Part shown: piece by piece, positions 48,906-58,281 of the stretch
How the letters are laid out: every line of letters starts with the position of its first letter
Numbering within the stretch: the stretch's first letter is position 1
Position numbers and translations under genes: made by a program
Notes under the pieces: generated by a model
The model's database searches: none
The model's input: the letters and a program-made list of their open reading frames with translations, nothing else
What the model was told of the DNA's origin: nothing
DNA from: Caulobacter segnis
GTDB taxonomy: Bacteria; Pseudomonadota; Alphaproteobacteria; Caulobacterales; Caulobacteraceae
Assembly: GCF_023935105.1 (NCBI RefSeq)
Contig: NZ_CP096040.1
Location: 3,038,001 to 3,102,000 of the forward strand
DNA: 64,000 nt
Direction: 5' to 3'

Positions 48906-51308
48906 ATGACTGAACAGCGTCACAGCGTCCCGCACGCCGGCCGCGCCCTGCTTATGGGCAGCGCGGCCTGGCTGGCGCTCGCCTGCGCGAGCCCGGCCAA
49001 CGCCCAGCAGAGCCTGGCGGCGATCCCGCCGACGCCCGTCGTCGCCACAGCGCCGTCGGACGGCCTGGGTGACGACGCCTACTACCTGGAAGCAGACCTG
49101 CTGATCCGGGACGACAAGAACGAGATCATGACCGCCAAGGGCTCGGTCGAGACGCGCTATCAGGGTCGAACCCTGCGCGCCGACGAGGTCGTCTACAACA
49201 ACAAGACCGGCGCGGTGACCGCCAACGGCCACGTCCAGATCATCAATCCGGACGGCACCGCCGAGTTCGCCGACCACTTCGAGGCCGACAAGGACTTCAA
49301 GGCCGGATTCGCGCGCAACTTCGCCGCCCGCCTCGACGAGAACATGAAGGTGGCCTCGGTCACCGCAGTGCGCCGCAACGCCAACATCCAGGAGCTGAAC
49401 AAGGCGATCTACACGCCTTGCGAGGTCTGCGCCGAAAAGCCGACCCCGACCTGGTCGGTCTCGGCCGATAAGATCGTCCAGGATAAGCAGAAGCAGCTGA
49501 TCTACTACAAGAACGCCGTCATCCACCTGTGGGGCGCGCCGGTCCTGTACATGCCGCTGTTCTGGCACCCGGACCCGTCGGCCAAGCGCAGCTCGGGCTT
49601 CCTGGCGCCCAAGATCACGCCTTATTCCAAGAGCCGGGGCGTCTCGTACGAGCAGCCCTATCTCTATGTGATCTCGCCGTCCTCGGACGTGGTGGTCACG
49701 CCCCAGATCAACAGCAAGGTGAACCCGTTCCTGAACGTGGACTACCGCAAGCGCTTCTATTCGGGGATGCTGCAGGCGCGCGGCGGCTTTAGCTACGACA
49801 AGGACTTCGACATCCGCGGCGACCGGTTCGGCAAGGCCACCGCGATCAGCTACATCCTGGCGGATGGCAAGTTCGATATCGACGAAAAGTGGAAGTGGGG
49901 CTTCTCGGCCGAGCGCGCCTCGGACGCCCTGATCTTCGACCGCTACAAGGTCAACGACGTCTACCAGCAGCGCGGCCTGTTCACGAGCGACGACCATCGG
50001 CTGGTCTCGCAGCTGTACGCCACGCGCCAGGACCAGCGGTCGTGGTTCTCGGTCTCGGCGGTGTCGGTTCAGGGCCTGCGCGTCGTCGGCACCAGCGCCA
50101 CCGGCACGGCCAACGCCTTCGAAAACAGCGGCGCCTTCCCGTTGATCGGCCCGCTGGTCGAGGCCCGCTGGGAGCCGGACGCCCCCGTGCTGGGCGGCCG
50201 CCTGCGCCTGCAAGGTTCGGGCGTCATGCTGAACCGCTCGGAGAGCCAATACGGCGAGGCGCCCTACTATCTCGGCGCCTACAAGGGCCAGGACGGCGTC
50301 GATTCCAGCCGCGCTAGCGTCAAGGCCGACTGGCGCACCAGCACGATCGTCGGCAACGGCCTGAAGATCTCGCCGTTCGCCCAGGCCCGCGCCGACGCCT
50401 ATTCGATCAAGACCTACGTCACCGCCGCGGCGGCCGCGCTGGGCGACGACTCCAGCGAGAAATACACCCGCGCCCTCGGCGTGGGCGGCGTCGACTTCAG
50501 CCTGCCGTTCTACAAGCCGCTGAGCAATGGCGGCAACATCGTGCTGGAGCCCCTGGCCCAGATCGCCGCCGGCTCGGACAGCTCGCGCGTGCCCACGGTC
50601 GTGGCCCGTAACGGCACGACGACCTACCTCTACAACGAGGACAGCGCGACGCTGGAGTTCGACGAGACCAACCTGTTCAGCGCCAACAAGTCGCCGGGCT
50701 TCGACCTCTACGAAGGCGGCCAGCGCGTGAACGTCGGCGGCCGCGCCACCTACAGCCTGCCTGACGGGCGCGGCGGCAGCGTGCTGGTCGGCCGCAGCTT
50801 CCGCTCGAAGTTCGACCCCCTGCTGCCGGCCCGCACCGGCCTCCAGACCAAGTCGTCGGACTGGATCGTGGCCGCCACGGTCACGCCGATCCATGGGGTC
50901 ACCGCCTTCGCCCGCACCCGCCTCGACTCGGACACCCAAGAGATCCACCGGATCGAAACCGGGATCGACGCCTACACCTCCCGCGCCAACGGTTCGATCC
51001 GCTATCTGAAGGACGAACTGGACTCGAACGGCTCCCGCCAGGAGAGCTTCGAGGCGCGCGGCGAACTGAAGCTGACCAAGCGATTCTCGCTGACCACCTT
51101 CGGCCAGCGCGACATGGTCGCGGACGTCTGGCGCCGCCGCGACGTGGGCGTCGCCTACCAGGACGACTGCATCCGCATCGACGTCATCTACCAGCAGGAA
51201 GACCGCTACGCCTCGACGGCTTCGGGCCTGCGCCTGCAGCCTGACCGTACGATCGTCTTCAGCCTTTCGTTCGCCACATTGGGCAGTGCAGGTAGCGTCG
51301 CAAGATGA
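48906..51308 (+). CDS. lptD: LPS assembly outer-membrane protein LptD
   Basis: An 800-residue outer-membrane translocon with LptE. The signal peptide ends ASPANAQ. The OstA/LptA-like domain follows (AKGSVETRYQGRTLRADEVV), then YTPCEVCAEKPTPTWSV with Cys pairs, and the beta-barrel to the C-terminus including VAYQDDCIRIDVIYQQED with a late Cys for the inter-domain disulfide. The ATG at 48906 has AAGG at good spacing and gives a normal signal peptide; an ATG at 48879 overlapping lptG is less likely. surA follows. Confidence 0.95.
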   Translation: MTEQRHSVPHAGRALLMGSAAWLALACASPANAQQSLAAIPPTPVVATAPSDGLGDDAYYLEADLLIRDDKNEIMTAKGSVETRYQGRTLRADEVVYNNKTGAVTANGHVQIINPDGTAEFADHFEADKDFKAGFARNFAARLDENMKVASVTAVRRNANIQELNKAIYTPCEVCAEKPTPTWSVSADKIVQDKQKQLIYYKNAVIHLWGAPVLYMPLFWHPDPSAKRSSGFLAPKITPYSKSRGVSYEQPYLYVISPSSDVVVTPQINSKVNPFLNVDYRKRFYSGMLQARGGFSYDKDFDIRGDRFGKATAISYILADGKFDIDEKWKWGFSAERASDALIFDRYKVNDVYQQRGLFTSDDHRLVSQLYATRQDQRSWFSVSAVSVQGLRVVGTSATGTANAFENSGAFPLIGPLVEARWEPDAPVLGGRLRLQGSGVMLNRSESQYGEAPYYLGAYKGQDGVDSSRASVKADWRTSTIVGNGLKISPFAQARADAYSIKTYVTAAAAALGDDSSEKYTRALGVGGVDFSLPFYKPLSNGGNIVLEPLAQIAAGSDSSRVPTVVARNGTTTYLYNEDSATLEFDETNLFSANKSPGFDLYEGGQRVNVGGRATYSLPDGRGGSVLVGRSFRSKFDPLLPARTGLQTKSSDWIVAATVTPIHGVTAFARTRLDSDTQEIHRIETGIDAYTSRANGSIRYLKDELDSNGSRQESFEARGELKLTKRFSLTTFGQRDMVADVWRRRDVGVAYQDDCIRIDVIYQQEDRYASTASGLRLQPDRTIVFSLSFATLGSAGSVAR

Positions 51309-51475
51309 GTGAACACGTTTGGGGGGCGTGCAGCGTTGTCGCGTCCGTCTCCCGGGTGTGTCTCGGGGGCGACGACCACGGGGAAACGTCAGATTTGGCG
51401 TTCGTCACTTCCGAAAACATGATAACCGACCGCGCCTGCCATGTGCGGCCTGGGACTAGAGGAACGACACTATCC

Positions 51476-52837
51476 ATGCGGTCTGCGCGTAGCGTGACGA
51501 CTTTCGCGGCCGGCGCCGCGTCCATTCTCGCCCTGACCGTGGCGAGCCTCGGCTTGCCGGCGCTGGCGCAAGAGCAACAAGCGGCTCCGCCCCAGGTCGA
51601 CGCGCCGCCGGCGGCGCCCGCGCAGCCCGCCGCGCCCCAGCCGCTGCAGGAGAGCGTGTCCGCGGTCGTCAACGACGAGATCGTCTCCAGCTATGACCTG
51701 ATGCAGCGCATGCGCCTGCTGATGGCCACGTCGGGCATGCAGCCTACCCAGGAGAACCTGCCGCAGATCGAGCAGGAAGCCCTGCGCTCGCTGATCGACG
51801 AGCACCTGCAGATGCAGGAGCTGCGTCGCGTCGAGAAGCAGCAGAAGATCACGATCATCTCGACCGACAAGGAAGTCGACGAGCAGATCGCCGACATCGC
51901 CCAGTCCAACAAGATGACCCCCGACCAGCTGAAGCAGTCGCTGGTCCAGCAGGGAATCGGCCTGGACACCTGGCGCGCCCAGCTGCGCGCCGATAGCAGC
52001 TGGCAGTCCTGGATCCAGGGCCGCTACGGCTCGCGCCTGCGCATCGGCGAGGACCAGATCAAGGCCTATCAGCGCCGTCTGGCCGAGTCGGCCGCCAAGC
52101 CGCAGTACCAGGTCAGCGAAGTGTTCTTGGACGCCGCCCGCGTCGGCGGCATGCAGGTCGCCGAGAACGGCGCCAACCAGTTGATCACCCAAATGCAGCA
52201 GGGCGCGCCGTTCGCGGCCGTCGCCCGCCAGTTCTCGGGCTCGGCCACCGCGGCCAACGGCGGCGACGTGGGTTGGATCAGCCCCGGCGAAATGCCGCCC
52301 GAGGTCGACGCCGCTCTGGAACAGCTGCGTCCCGGCCAGCTGTCCAAGCCCATCCAGGTCAAGGACGGCGTCTACATCGTCTATCTGCGCGACAAGCGCG
52401 CGGGCTCGAAGACGGCCATCGTCGACCTCAAGCAGGTCGCCGCGCCCCTGGCCGCCGACGCCACTCAGGCCCAGGTCGACGCGGCCACCAAGCTGCTGAC
52501 CGACCTGAAGCCCAAGATCACCAGCTGCGCGACGCTGGAAGCCACCGCCGGCAAGGTGGACGGCCTGGTCGCCGGCGACCTCGGCGAGGCCGAGATCACC
52601 GATCTGGCCCCGGCCTTCCAGGACGCGGCCAACAAGCTGGAAGTCGGCCAGGTCTCCGATCCGATCCGCACCGACGCCGGCATGCACCTGATCGCCGTCT
52701 GCGGTAAGCGCCAGGGCGGGGCCAACGCGCCCACCCACGACCAGATCGAGAACCGGCTGCGCGGCCAGCAACTGGCCCTGATCGCCAAGCGCTATCTGCG
52801 CGACCTGCGCAACCAGGCCACCATCGAGACCCGGTGA
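51476..52837 (+). CDS. surA: Periplasmic chaperone/peptidyl-prolyl isomerase SurA
   Basis: A 453-residue SurA-type protein: signal peptide (…LPALAQ), Pro/Ala-rich linker, N-terminal chaperone domain (SVSAVVNDEIVSSYDLMQRM, RSLIDEHLQMQELRR) and one clear parvulin domain (GAPFAAVARQFSGSATAANG then GDVGWISPGEMPPEVDAAL). A diverged second unit follows. It escorts outer-membrane proteins, including LptD, to BAM, consistent with its place after lptD. The start at 51476 begins the signal peptide; the open frame further upstream is not signal-like. The stop overlaps pdxA (GTGA). Confidence 0.93.
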   Translation: MRSARSVTTFAAGAASILALTVASLGLPALAQEQQAAPPQVDAPPAAPAQPAAPQPLQESVSAVVNDEIVSSYDLMQRMRLLMATSGMQPTQENLPQIEQEALRSLIDEHLQMQELRRVEKQQKITIISTDKEVDEQIADIAQSNKMTPDQLKQSLVQQGIGLDTWRAQLRADSSWQSWIQGRYGSRLRIGEDQIKAYQRRLAESAAKPQYQVSEVFLDAARVGGMQVAENGANQLITQMQQGAPFAAVARQFSGSATAANGGDVGWISPGEMPPEVDAALEQLRPGQLSKPIQVKDGVYIVYLRDKRAGSKTAIVDLKQVAAPLAADATQAQVDAATKLLTDLKPKITSCATLEATAGKVDGLVAGDLGEAEITDLAPAFQDAANKLEVGQVSDPIRTDAGMHLIAVCGKRQGGANAPTHDQIENRLRGQQLALIAKRYLRDLRNQATIETR

Positions 52838-53832
52838 CGCGGCCGCTCGCCCTCAGCGCCGGCGATCCCGCCGGCGTCGGCGCCGAGATCATCGCCAAGG
52901 CGTGGCGCGCGCTCCGCCAGGACGGACCGCCCTTCGTGGTCGTGGGCGACGCCCAGCTGCTGGCCTCGGCCGGCGGCGACGTCAAGGTCCGCCCGGTGAC
53001 AGGGCCCCGCGAGGCCCTGGAGGTCTTCGCCGAGGCCCTGCCGGTCATCGACATCCCCCTGCTCTCGCCCGTCATCGCCGGCCAGCCCTCGCCGGTCCAC
53101 GCGACGCAGGTGATCCGCTGGATCGAAACCGGCGTCGGCCTGGCCCTGTCCGGCGCGGTGTCGGGTCTGGTCACCGCCCCGATCGCCAAGGCGCCGCTCT
53201 ACGAGGCGGGCTTCAAGTTTCCGGGCCATACCGAGTTCCTGGCCGAGCTGACCGCCGCCGAACGCTTCGAGGGCGCGCGCGGGCCGGTGATGATGCTGGC
53301 CGCCGGCGATCTGCGCGCCACGCTGGTGACCATCCACACCAGCATCGCCAAGGTCCCGGGCGCGCTGGACATCGAGAGCATCGTCAACAGCGGCCTGGTC
53401 ACCGCTCAGGCCCTGCGCAAGGACTTCGGGATCCAGACCCCGCGCCTGGCCGTCGCCGCCCTCAACCCGCACGCCGGCGAAGGCGGCGCGCTGGGACGCG
53501 AGGAGATCGAGATCATCGAACCGGCCGTCCGCGCGCTGCGGGACCTGGGCGTCGACGCCACGGGCCCCTCGCCGGCCGACACCCTGTTCCACGCCGAGGC
53601 CCGCGCCCGTTTCGACGGGGTCCTGTGCATGTATCACGACCAGGCGCTGATCCCGGTCAAGATGCTGGACTTCTGGGGCGGGGTGAACATCACCCTGGGC
53701 CTGCCGATCGTGCGAACCTCGCCCGACCACGGCACCGGCTTCGACATCGCTGGACGCGGGATCGCCCGGCCCGATAGCCTGATCGCCGCCATCAAGCTGG
53801 CGGACCAGATCGCCGCCCGCCGCGGCGCCTGA
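52834..53832 (+). CDS. pdxA: 4-hydroxythreonine-4-phosphate dehydrogenase
   Basis: A 332-residue PdxA, NAD-dependent oxidation in pyridoxal-phosphate synthesis. It starts LALSAGDPAGVGAEIIAKAW. The zinc-binding His are in FPGHTEFLAEL, ALNPHAGEGGALG and MYHDQALIPVKML, with TSPDHGTGFDIAG near the end. The GTG start overlaps the surA stop. surA-pdxA-rsmA is a conserved proteobacterial cluster, which supports all three calls. Confidence 0.96.
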   Translation: MTRPLALSAGDPAGVGAEIIAKAWRALRQDGPPFVVVGDAQLLASAGGDVKVRPVTGPREALEVFAEALPVIDIPLLSPVIAGQPSPVHATQVIRWIETGVGLALSGAVSGLVTAPIAKAPLYEAGFKFPGHTEFLAELTAAERFEGARGPVMMLAAGDLRATLVTIHTSIAKVPGALDIESIVNSGLVTAQALRKDFGIQTPRLAVAALNPHAGEGGALGREEIEIIEPAVRALRDLGVDATGPSPADTLFHAEARARFDGVLCMYHDQALIPVKMLDFWGGVNITLGLPIVRTSPDHGTGFDIAGRGIARPDSLIAAIKLADQIAARRGA

Positions 53833-53854
53833 GAGGCCTTGAGAAAGACGTAAG

Positions 53855-54673
53855 ATGAGCCTGGCCGACCTGCCGCCCCTGCGCGAGGCCCTGGAGCGCC
53901 ACGACCTCTTGGCGCGCAAGAGCTTCGGCCAGCACTTCCTGCTGGACCTGAACGTAACGCGCAAGATCGCCCGCCTGGCTCAGGTCGGCGAAGGCGACAC
54001 CGTGGTCGAGGTCGGTCCCGGGCCCGGCGGCCTGACCCGCGCCCTGCTGGAAACCGGCGCGCGCGTGGTGGCGATCGAAAAGGACAGCCGCTTCCTGCCC
54101 CTGCTGTCGGAAGTCGCCGAGGTCGCCGACGGCCGCCTGGAACTGATCGAAGGAGACGCCTTGAAGGTCGACGGGGCCAAGGCCGCCGGCGGCCCGGCTC
54201 ACGTGGTCTCGAACCTGCCCTACAACGTCGGCACCCAGCTCCTGATCAACTGGCTGACCGGCCCCTTCCGACCGCTGTCGATGACCCTGATGTTCCAGAA
54301 GGAGGTCGCCGATCGCATCGTCGCCCAGACCGACGATGACGCTTACGGCCGCCTGGCGGTGATCTCGCAGACCCTGTGCGAGGCCAAGACCGTCATGGAC
54401 CTGCCGGCCAAGGCCTTCACCCCGCCGCCCAAGGTGGCCTCGGCGGTCGTGCGCCTGGTCCCCAAGGCCGATCCGCCGCCCGCCGGGATCGTGGCCGCCC
54501 TGGAGCGCGTCACCGCCGCCGCCTTCGGCCAGCGGCGCAAGATGCTGCGCTCCAGCCTCAAGGCCCTGGGTGGCGCCGAGCTGTGCGAGAAGGCCGGCGT
54601 CAGCCCCGACGCCCGCGCCGAGGTCATCGACCTGGCGGGCTTCCTGGCCCTGGCGAAGGCCACGCAGACCTGA
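53855..54673 (+). CDS. rsmA: 16S rRNA dimethyladenosine transferase
   Basis: A 272-residue KsgA/RsmA that dimethylates two adjacent adenosines near the 16S 3' end. It shows KSFGQHFLLDLNVTRKIARL, motif I VVEVGPGPGGLTRALLETGA, the catalytic NLPYNVGTQLLINWL, and MFQKEVADRI. It lies 22 bases after pdxA in the same run. Confidence 0.96.
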   Translation: MSLADLPPLREALERHDLLARKSFGQHFLLDLNVTRKIARLAQVGEGDTVVEVGPGPGGLTRALLETGARVVAIEKDSRFLPLLSEVAEVADGRLELIEGDALKVDGAKAAGGPAHVVSNLPYNVGTQLLINWLTGPFRPLSMTLMFQKEVADRIVAQTDDDAYGRLAVISQTLCEAKTVMDLPAKAFTPPPKVASAVVRLVPKADPPPAGIVAALERVTAAAFGQRRKMLRSSLKALGGAELCEKAGVSPDARAEVIDLAGFLALAKATQT

Positions 54674-54678
54674 CACCC

Positions 54679-55200
54679 GTGATCGTCCTCGTTACCCCTC
54701 GCCTGCGCCTTCGCACCGCCCGTCCGGACGATCTGGAGGCCATGCACGCCGTGCTGAGTTCGGTCGAGGCGACCCTCTACTGGTCGACCCCGCCCCATGC
54801 GGACCTCGATCGCACGGCGGTGTGGCTGCGGGCCATGATCGACATCCCCTCCGGCGAAGGCGAGGACTTCGTCGTCGAGCACGAAGGACGGGTGATCGGC
54901 AAGGCGGGGCTGTACCGCTTTCCGGAGATCGGCTTCATCCTGCACCCCGACAGCTGGGGTCAAGGTCTGGCGAGCGAGGCGCTGACCGCCGTGCTGACCC
55001 GTGGTTTCGATGTCCATGGCCTGGACGCCGTCATCGCCGACGTCGACCCACGTAACGCCGCCAGCCTGCGCCTGCTGGCCCGCCACGGCTTCGGCGAGAC
55101 CGGCCGGCGCGAGCGCAGTTGGCTGGTCGGAGAGACCTGGTGCGACAGTATCGATCTGGCGCTGACGCGGGACGACTGGTTGGCCGCCCGGCCAGGCTAG
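54679..55200 (+). CDS. GNAT family N-acetyltransferase
   Basis: A 173-residue GCN5-related acetyltransferase of the RimJ/RimL type. It begins with TPRLRLRTARPDDLEAMHAV; the acetyl-CoA loop is PDSWGQGLASEALTAVL, then DPRNAASLRLLARHGFGETG. The start is a GTG at 54679, 5 bases after the rsmA stop. The acceptor is unknown. Its TAG stop shares CTAG with the convergent merR stop. Confidence 0.85.
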   Translation: MIVLVTPRLRLRTARPDDLEAMHAVLSSVEATLYWSTPPHADLDRTAVWLRAMIDIPSGEGEDFVVEHEGRVIGKAGLYRFPEIGFILHPDSWGQGLASEALTAVLTRGFDVHGLDAVIADVDPRNAASLRLLARHGFGETGRRERSWLVGETWCDSIDLALTRDDWLAARPG

Positions 55201-55607
55201 CCGCCGTCGACCCGGAAGGCCGAGATGATCGGGCACGGTCCCGCCCGCCCCTCGCCACACGCCGCGGCCAGCCGTTGCAGACTCTCCCGCGCCGCCTGAA
55301 GCTCGGCGATCTTGTGGTCCAGCGCCTCGATCCGTTCCCGCGCCAACGCGCGGGCCCGCGCACGGTCCTCGCTGGCGTCGAGGTCGAGCAGTTCGCCGAC
55401 CTGCTCCAGGGTGAAGCCCGCGGCCTGGGCGGCGCGGATGAACTTCAGCCGCCTGATGTCCTCGCCGTCATAGCGCCGGATGCCGCCCGAAAGCGCCGAG
55501 CCGCCCGACTTCTCGGGCGTTCGAAGCAGTCCCCGGCGTTGGTAGTAGCGCACCGTCTCGACGCCCACGCCGCCTTCGCGCGCCAAAGCCGCGATCGTGT
55601 TGGCCAT
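55197..55607 (-). CDS. MerR family regulator with a partial metal site
   Basis: A 136-residue MerR-type activator. The helix-turn-helix is at 1-50 (AREGGVGVETVRYYQRRGLL), RRYDGEDIRRLKFIRAAQAA and FTLEQVGELLDLD follow, then the dimerisation helix, and the C-terminal ACGEGRAGPCPIISAF. Cys117 and Cys125 and the CPI-I-S ending are like mercury-sensing MerR, but the equivalent of MerR Cys82 is missing (DASEDRARA there). The inducer is therefore uncertain: another metal, a thiol-reactive compound or redox. It diverges from the glutaredoxin-MauE gene through a 19-bp-spacer promoter. Confidence 0.88.
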   Translation of the reverse strand: MANTIAALAREGGVGVETVRYYQRRGLLRTPEKSGGSALSGGIRRYDGEDIRRLKFIRAAQAAGFTLEQVGELLDLDASEDRARARALARERIEALDHKIAELQAARESLQRLAAACGEGRAGPCPIISAFRVDGG

Positions 55608-55610
55608 GCC

Positions 55611-55641
55611 TTGACTCCGTACCATGGTACGGAACCTACAT
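55611..55641 (+). promoter_or_regulatory. MerR-type promoter/operator of the glutaredoxin-MauE gene
   Basis: The -35 TTGACT (55611-55616) and -10 CTACAT (55636-55641) are 19 bases apart, the over-long spacer that MerR regulators correct. The spacer contains the perfect 16-bp palindrome CCGTACCATGGTACGG (55617-55632). Confidence 0.85.
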
Positions 55642-55676
55642 GGGGCGGGTCCAATCGCGAATCCAGGAGTGATGCG

Positions 55677-56438
55677 ATGCGTCCCGCCCAGGCGACCACC
55701 GCCAAGACCGCCCAGCTCTACCGCATGGTCATGCCCGGGCATGTCTGCCCCTACGGCCTGAAGGCGCTGCACCTGCTGAAATCCAGGGGCTACGCGGTCG
55801 AGGATCATTGGCTGAAGACCCGCGAGGAGACCGACGCCTTCAAGGCCGAACACGGGGTGAAGACCACGCCCCAGGTGTTCATCGACGGCCAGCGGGTTGG
55901 CGGCTACGACGATCTGCGCCGGCATTTCGGCCAGAAGGTCCGCGATCCCAAGGCCCTGACCTACGCGCCGGTCATCGCCCTGTTCGCCGTGGCCGCCCTA
56001 CTGGCCCTGGCGGCCAGCCAGGCCGCGTACGGCAGCCCGCTGACCGCTCGCGCGGCCGAGTGGTTCGTGGCCTTCAGCATGGTCCTTCTGGCCCAGCAGA
56101 AGCTGCGCGACGTCGAGAGCTTCTCGACGATGTTCCTGAACTACGACCTCCTGGCCGCGCGCTGGGTTCCGTATGGCTATGTCTATCCGTTCGCCGAACT
56201 GACGGCGGGGGTGTTGATGGCCGCGGGCGTCCTGACCTGGCTGGCCGCGCCGCTGGGCCTGTTCATCGGCGTCGTCGGCGCGGTGTCGGTGTTCAAGGCC
56301 GTCTATATCGACAAGCGCGCGTTGAAGTGCGCCTGCGTCGGCGGCGACAGCAACGTCCCCCTGGGTTTCGTGTCCCTGACCGAGAACCTGCTGATGGCGG
56401 CCATGGCGATCTGGATGTTGAGCCCCTATCACGGGTGA
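55677..56438 (+). CDS. Glutaredoxin-MauE/DoxX membrane fusion protein
   Basis: A 253-residue protein. Residues about 12-90 are a glutaredoxin domain with active site GHVCPYGLKALHLL (CPYG, a single-Cys site) and the cis-Pro region KTTPQVFIDGQRVGGYDDLR. Residues about 100-250 form four membrane spans of MauE/DoxX type with LKCACVGGDSNVPLG, whose Cys pair may exchange electrons with the soluble domain. A role in reducing or protecting thiols at the inner membrane is inferred. The start at 55677 follows CCAGGAG. It is under the MerR-type promoter described separately. Confidence 0.87.
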   Translation: MRPAQATTAKTAQLYRMVMPGHVCPYGLKALHLLKSRGYAVEDHWLKTREETDAFKAEHGVKTTPQVFIDGQRVGGYDDLRRHFGQKVRDPKALTYAPVIALFAVAALLALAASQAAYGSPLTARAAEWFVAFSMVLLAQQKLRDVESFSTMFLNYDLLAARWVPYGYVYPFAELTAGVLMAAGVLTWLAAPLGLFIGVVGAVSVFKAVYIDKRALKCACVGGDSNVPLGFVSLTENLLMAAMAIWMLSPYHG

Positions 56439-56508
56439 AACCGTCGGGAAAACTATTGACGGTAGAGCCGACGGTCGCCAGCTTGCCCCTGGGCTAAGCG
56501 GGGCGAAC

Positions 56509-58188
56509 GTGACCACCAACAGCGCGGGGAATGCGCCTTCAACCGTCGCGCGGCGGCTATTGTTCATGGCCCTCACCCTGGCCGCGCCCGCCATCCTGTT
56601 GATGGGCGCCCTGGTGGCCATGCAATACAACGAGGGCCAGCGACGCTTCTCCACCCAACTGGTCGCCATGACCCGGGCCCTGTCCCTGGCCACCGACCGC
56701 CAGATCGAGCAGGGCCACAGCGTGCTGCAGGGGCTGGCGGTCTCGCCCGCCCTGGCCGAGGGCGACCTGGCGACCTTCGAAAAGCAGGCCCGAGAGGCCG
56801 TGCAGGGGCGCGAAGGCTGGATCGTGCTGATGACCATGGATCGCCAGCTGATCAACACCCGAATACCGCCGGGCCAGCCGAGACCGATCGCGCCCGTCAC
56901 ACCCCAGTCCTGGAGCGAGATGACGACGGGCAAGTCGAACGTCAGCAACCTGATCCCCCGCCACGGGGCCGGTCCGATCATCGGCACCAACGTGCCGGTG
57001 CTGGTCAGGGGCAAGTTGCTGGTGCTGGCCTACATGCAGCACCCGGCCGCCTTCCACGCCCTGATGACCGGCCAGACCTTCCCCGACAGCTGGACAGCCA
57101 GCATCGTCGACCGCAACGCCGCGCTCGTGGCCCGCTCGCGCGACCAGGACAAGATGCTGGGCAAGCACGCCAGCCCGGACATGCGCAGGGCCATGGCCCG
57201 CGCCAATGACGGCGTGGTGCGCACCCATACCCTGGACGGCGTCCAGACCCTGTCGGCCTTCAGCCGCTCGCCGACCTATGGCTGGACCTTCATCGTCGGG
57301 GTGCCCCGCGAGGAGCTGAATCGCGCCGTCATGACCTCACTGGGCCCCGCCGTCGCCGGGGCGGCGTTGCTGATCGCCCTGGGCGTCACGGCCGCCTTCG
57401 CCTTCGCCCGCCCGATCTCGCGCGACGTGCGCGGCCTGGTCGGCGAGGCCGAGGCCCTGGCCGGCGGCGCGCCGCTGGATCCCGCGCCCTCGCACCTGCA
57501 GGAGATCGCCGAGGTGCGCGGCTCGCTGCAGGCGGCCGCCGACATCCTGCGCGCCCGCGACGCCGAGGCCCGCCGCGCGGCCGAGCGCCAGCAGCTGATG
57601 ATCAACGAGCTGAACCATCGGGTGAAGAACACCCTGGTCGTCGTCCAGTCCCTGGCCCGCCACAGCCTGCGCGCCAAGAACGACGAGCTGACCAGCGACC
57701 AGGGCCTGACCCAGTTCAACGACCGCATCCACGCCCTGGCCACGGCGCACGACCTACTGACCCGCCGCAGCTGGGAGGGCGCCGACCTGGGCGAGCTGCT
57801 GGCCGAGGTCCTGCAGCCCTACGCCAGTCAGGTGAGCCTGGAAGGCCCTCCCCTGCCGCTGCGCCCGAACGCCGCCGTGGCCCTGGCGATGATCTTCCAC
57901 GAGCTGGCAACCAACGCCTCCAAGTACGGCGCCCTGTCGACGCCAGCCGGCCAGGTCGCCGTCCGCTGGAGCCTGGACGGTCGTACGCGCCTGGTCGTGG
58001 ACTGGCGCGAGACCGGCGGCCCCGAGGTTAAACCGCCCAAGCGCAAGGGATTCGGCTCGCGCCTGATCGCCGCCAGCCTGAAAGGCGACCTGGCCGGCGC
58101 GGCGGACTTCGACTACGCGCCGAGCGGCCTGATCTGCGTGCTGACCATCCTGACCCCGCCCCGAACGGCCCAACCGACGGGCGCCTGA
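56509..58188 (+). CDS. Membrane sensor histidine kinase, HWE/HisKA_2 type
   Basis: A 559-residue protein: an N-terminal membrane span (about 17-38), a large extracytoplasmic sensor domain to about 275 (cache-like, with ALSLATDRQIEQGHSVLQGL), a second span, a HAMP-like linker, and the kinase core with phospho-His in INELNHRVKNTLVVVQSLAR and FHELATNASKYGALSTPAGQ, ending GFGSRLIAASLKGDL. This core is typical of the HWE/HisKA_2 families common in alphaproteobacteria, some of which control the general stress response. It starts with a GTG at 56509. No regulator gene is adjacent. Confidence 0.92.
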   Translation: MTTNSAGNAPSTVARRLLFMALTLAAPAILLMGALVAMQYNEGQRRFSTQLVAMTRALSLATDRQIEQGHSVLQGLAVSPALAEGDLATFEKQAREAVQGREGWIVLMTMDRQLINTRIPPGQPRPIAPVTPQSWSEMTTGKSNVSNLIPRHGAGPIIGTNVPVLVRGKLLVLAYMQHPAAFHALMTGQTFPDSWTASIVDRNAALVARSRDQDKMLGKHASPDMRRAMARANDGVVRTHTLDGVQTLSAFSRSPTYGWTFIVGVPREELNRAVMTSLGPAVAGAALLIALGVTAAFAFARPISRDVRGLVGEAEALAGGAPLDPAPSHLQEIAEVRGSLQAAADILRARDAEARRAAERQQLMINELNHRVKNTLVVVQSLARHSLRAKNDELTSDQGLTQFNDRIHALATAHDLLTRRSWEGADLGELLAEVLQPYASQVSLEGPPLPLRPNAAVALAMIFHELATNASKYGALSTPAGQVAVRWSLDGRTRLVVDWRETGGPEVKPPKRKGFGSRLIAASLKGDLAGAADFDYAPSGLICVLTILTPPRTAQPTGA

Positions 58189-58281
58189 ACGACCGATCGT
58201 CGCAGCGCCCCGATGTCGCCTTGGCTCGGCCATGGTGCGCTGCGATAGCTCTTCCTGGTTAGTCGCAGGGGAAGTCGCGCG

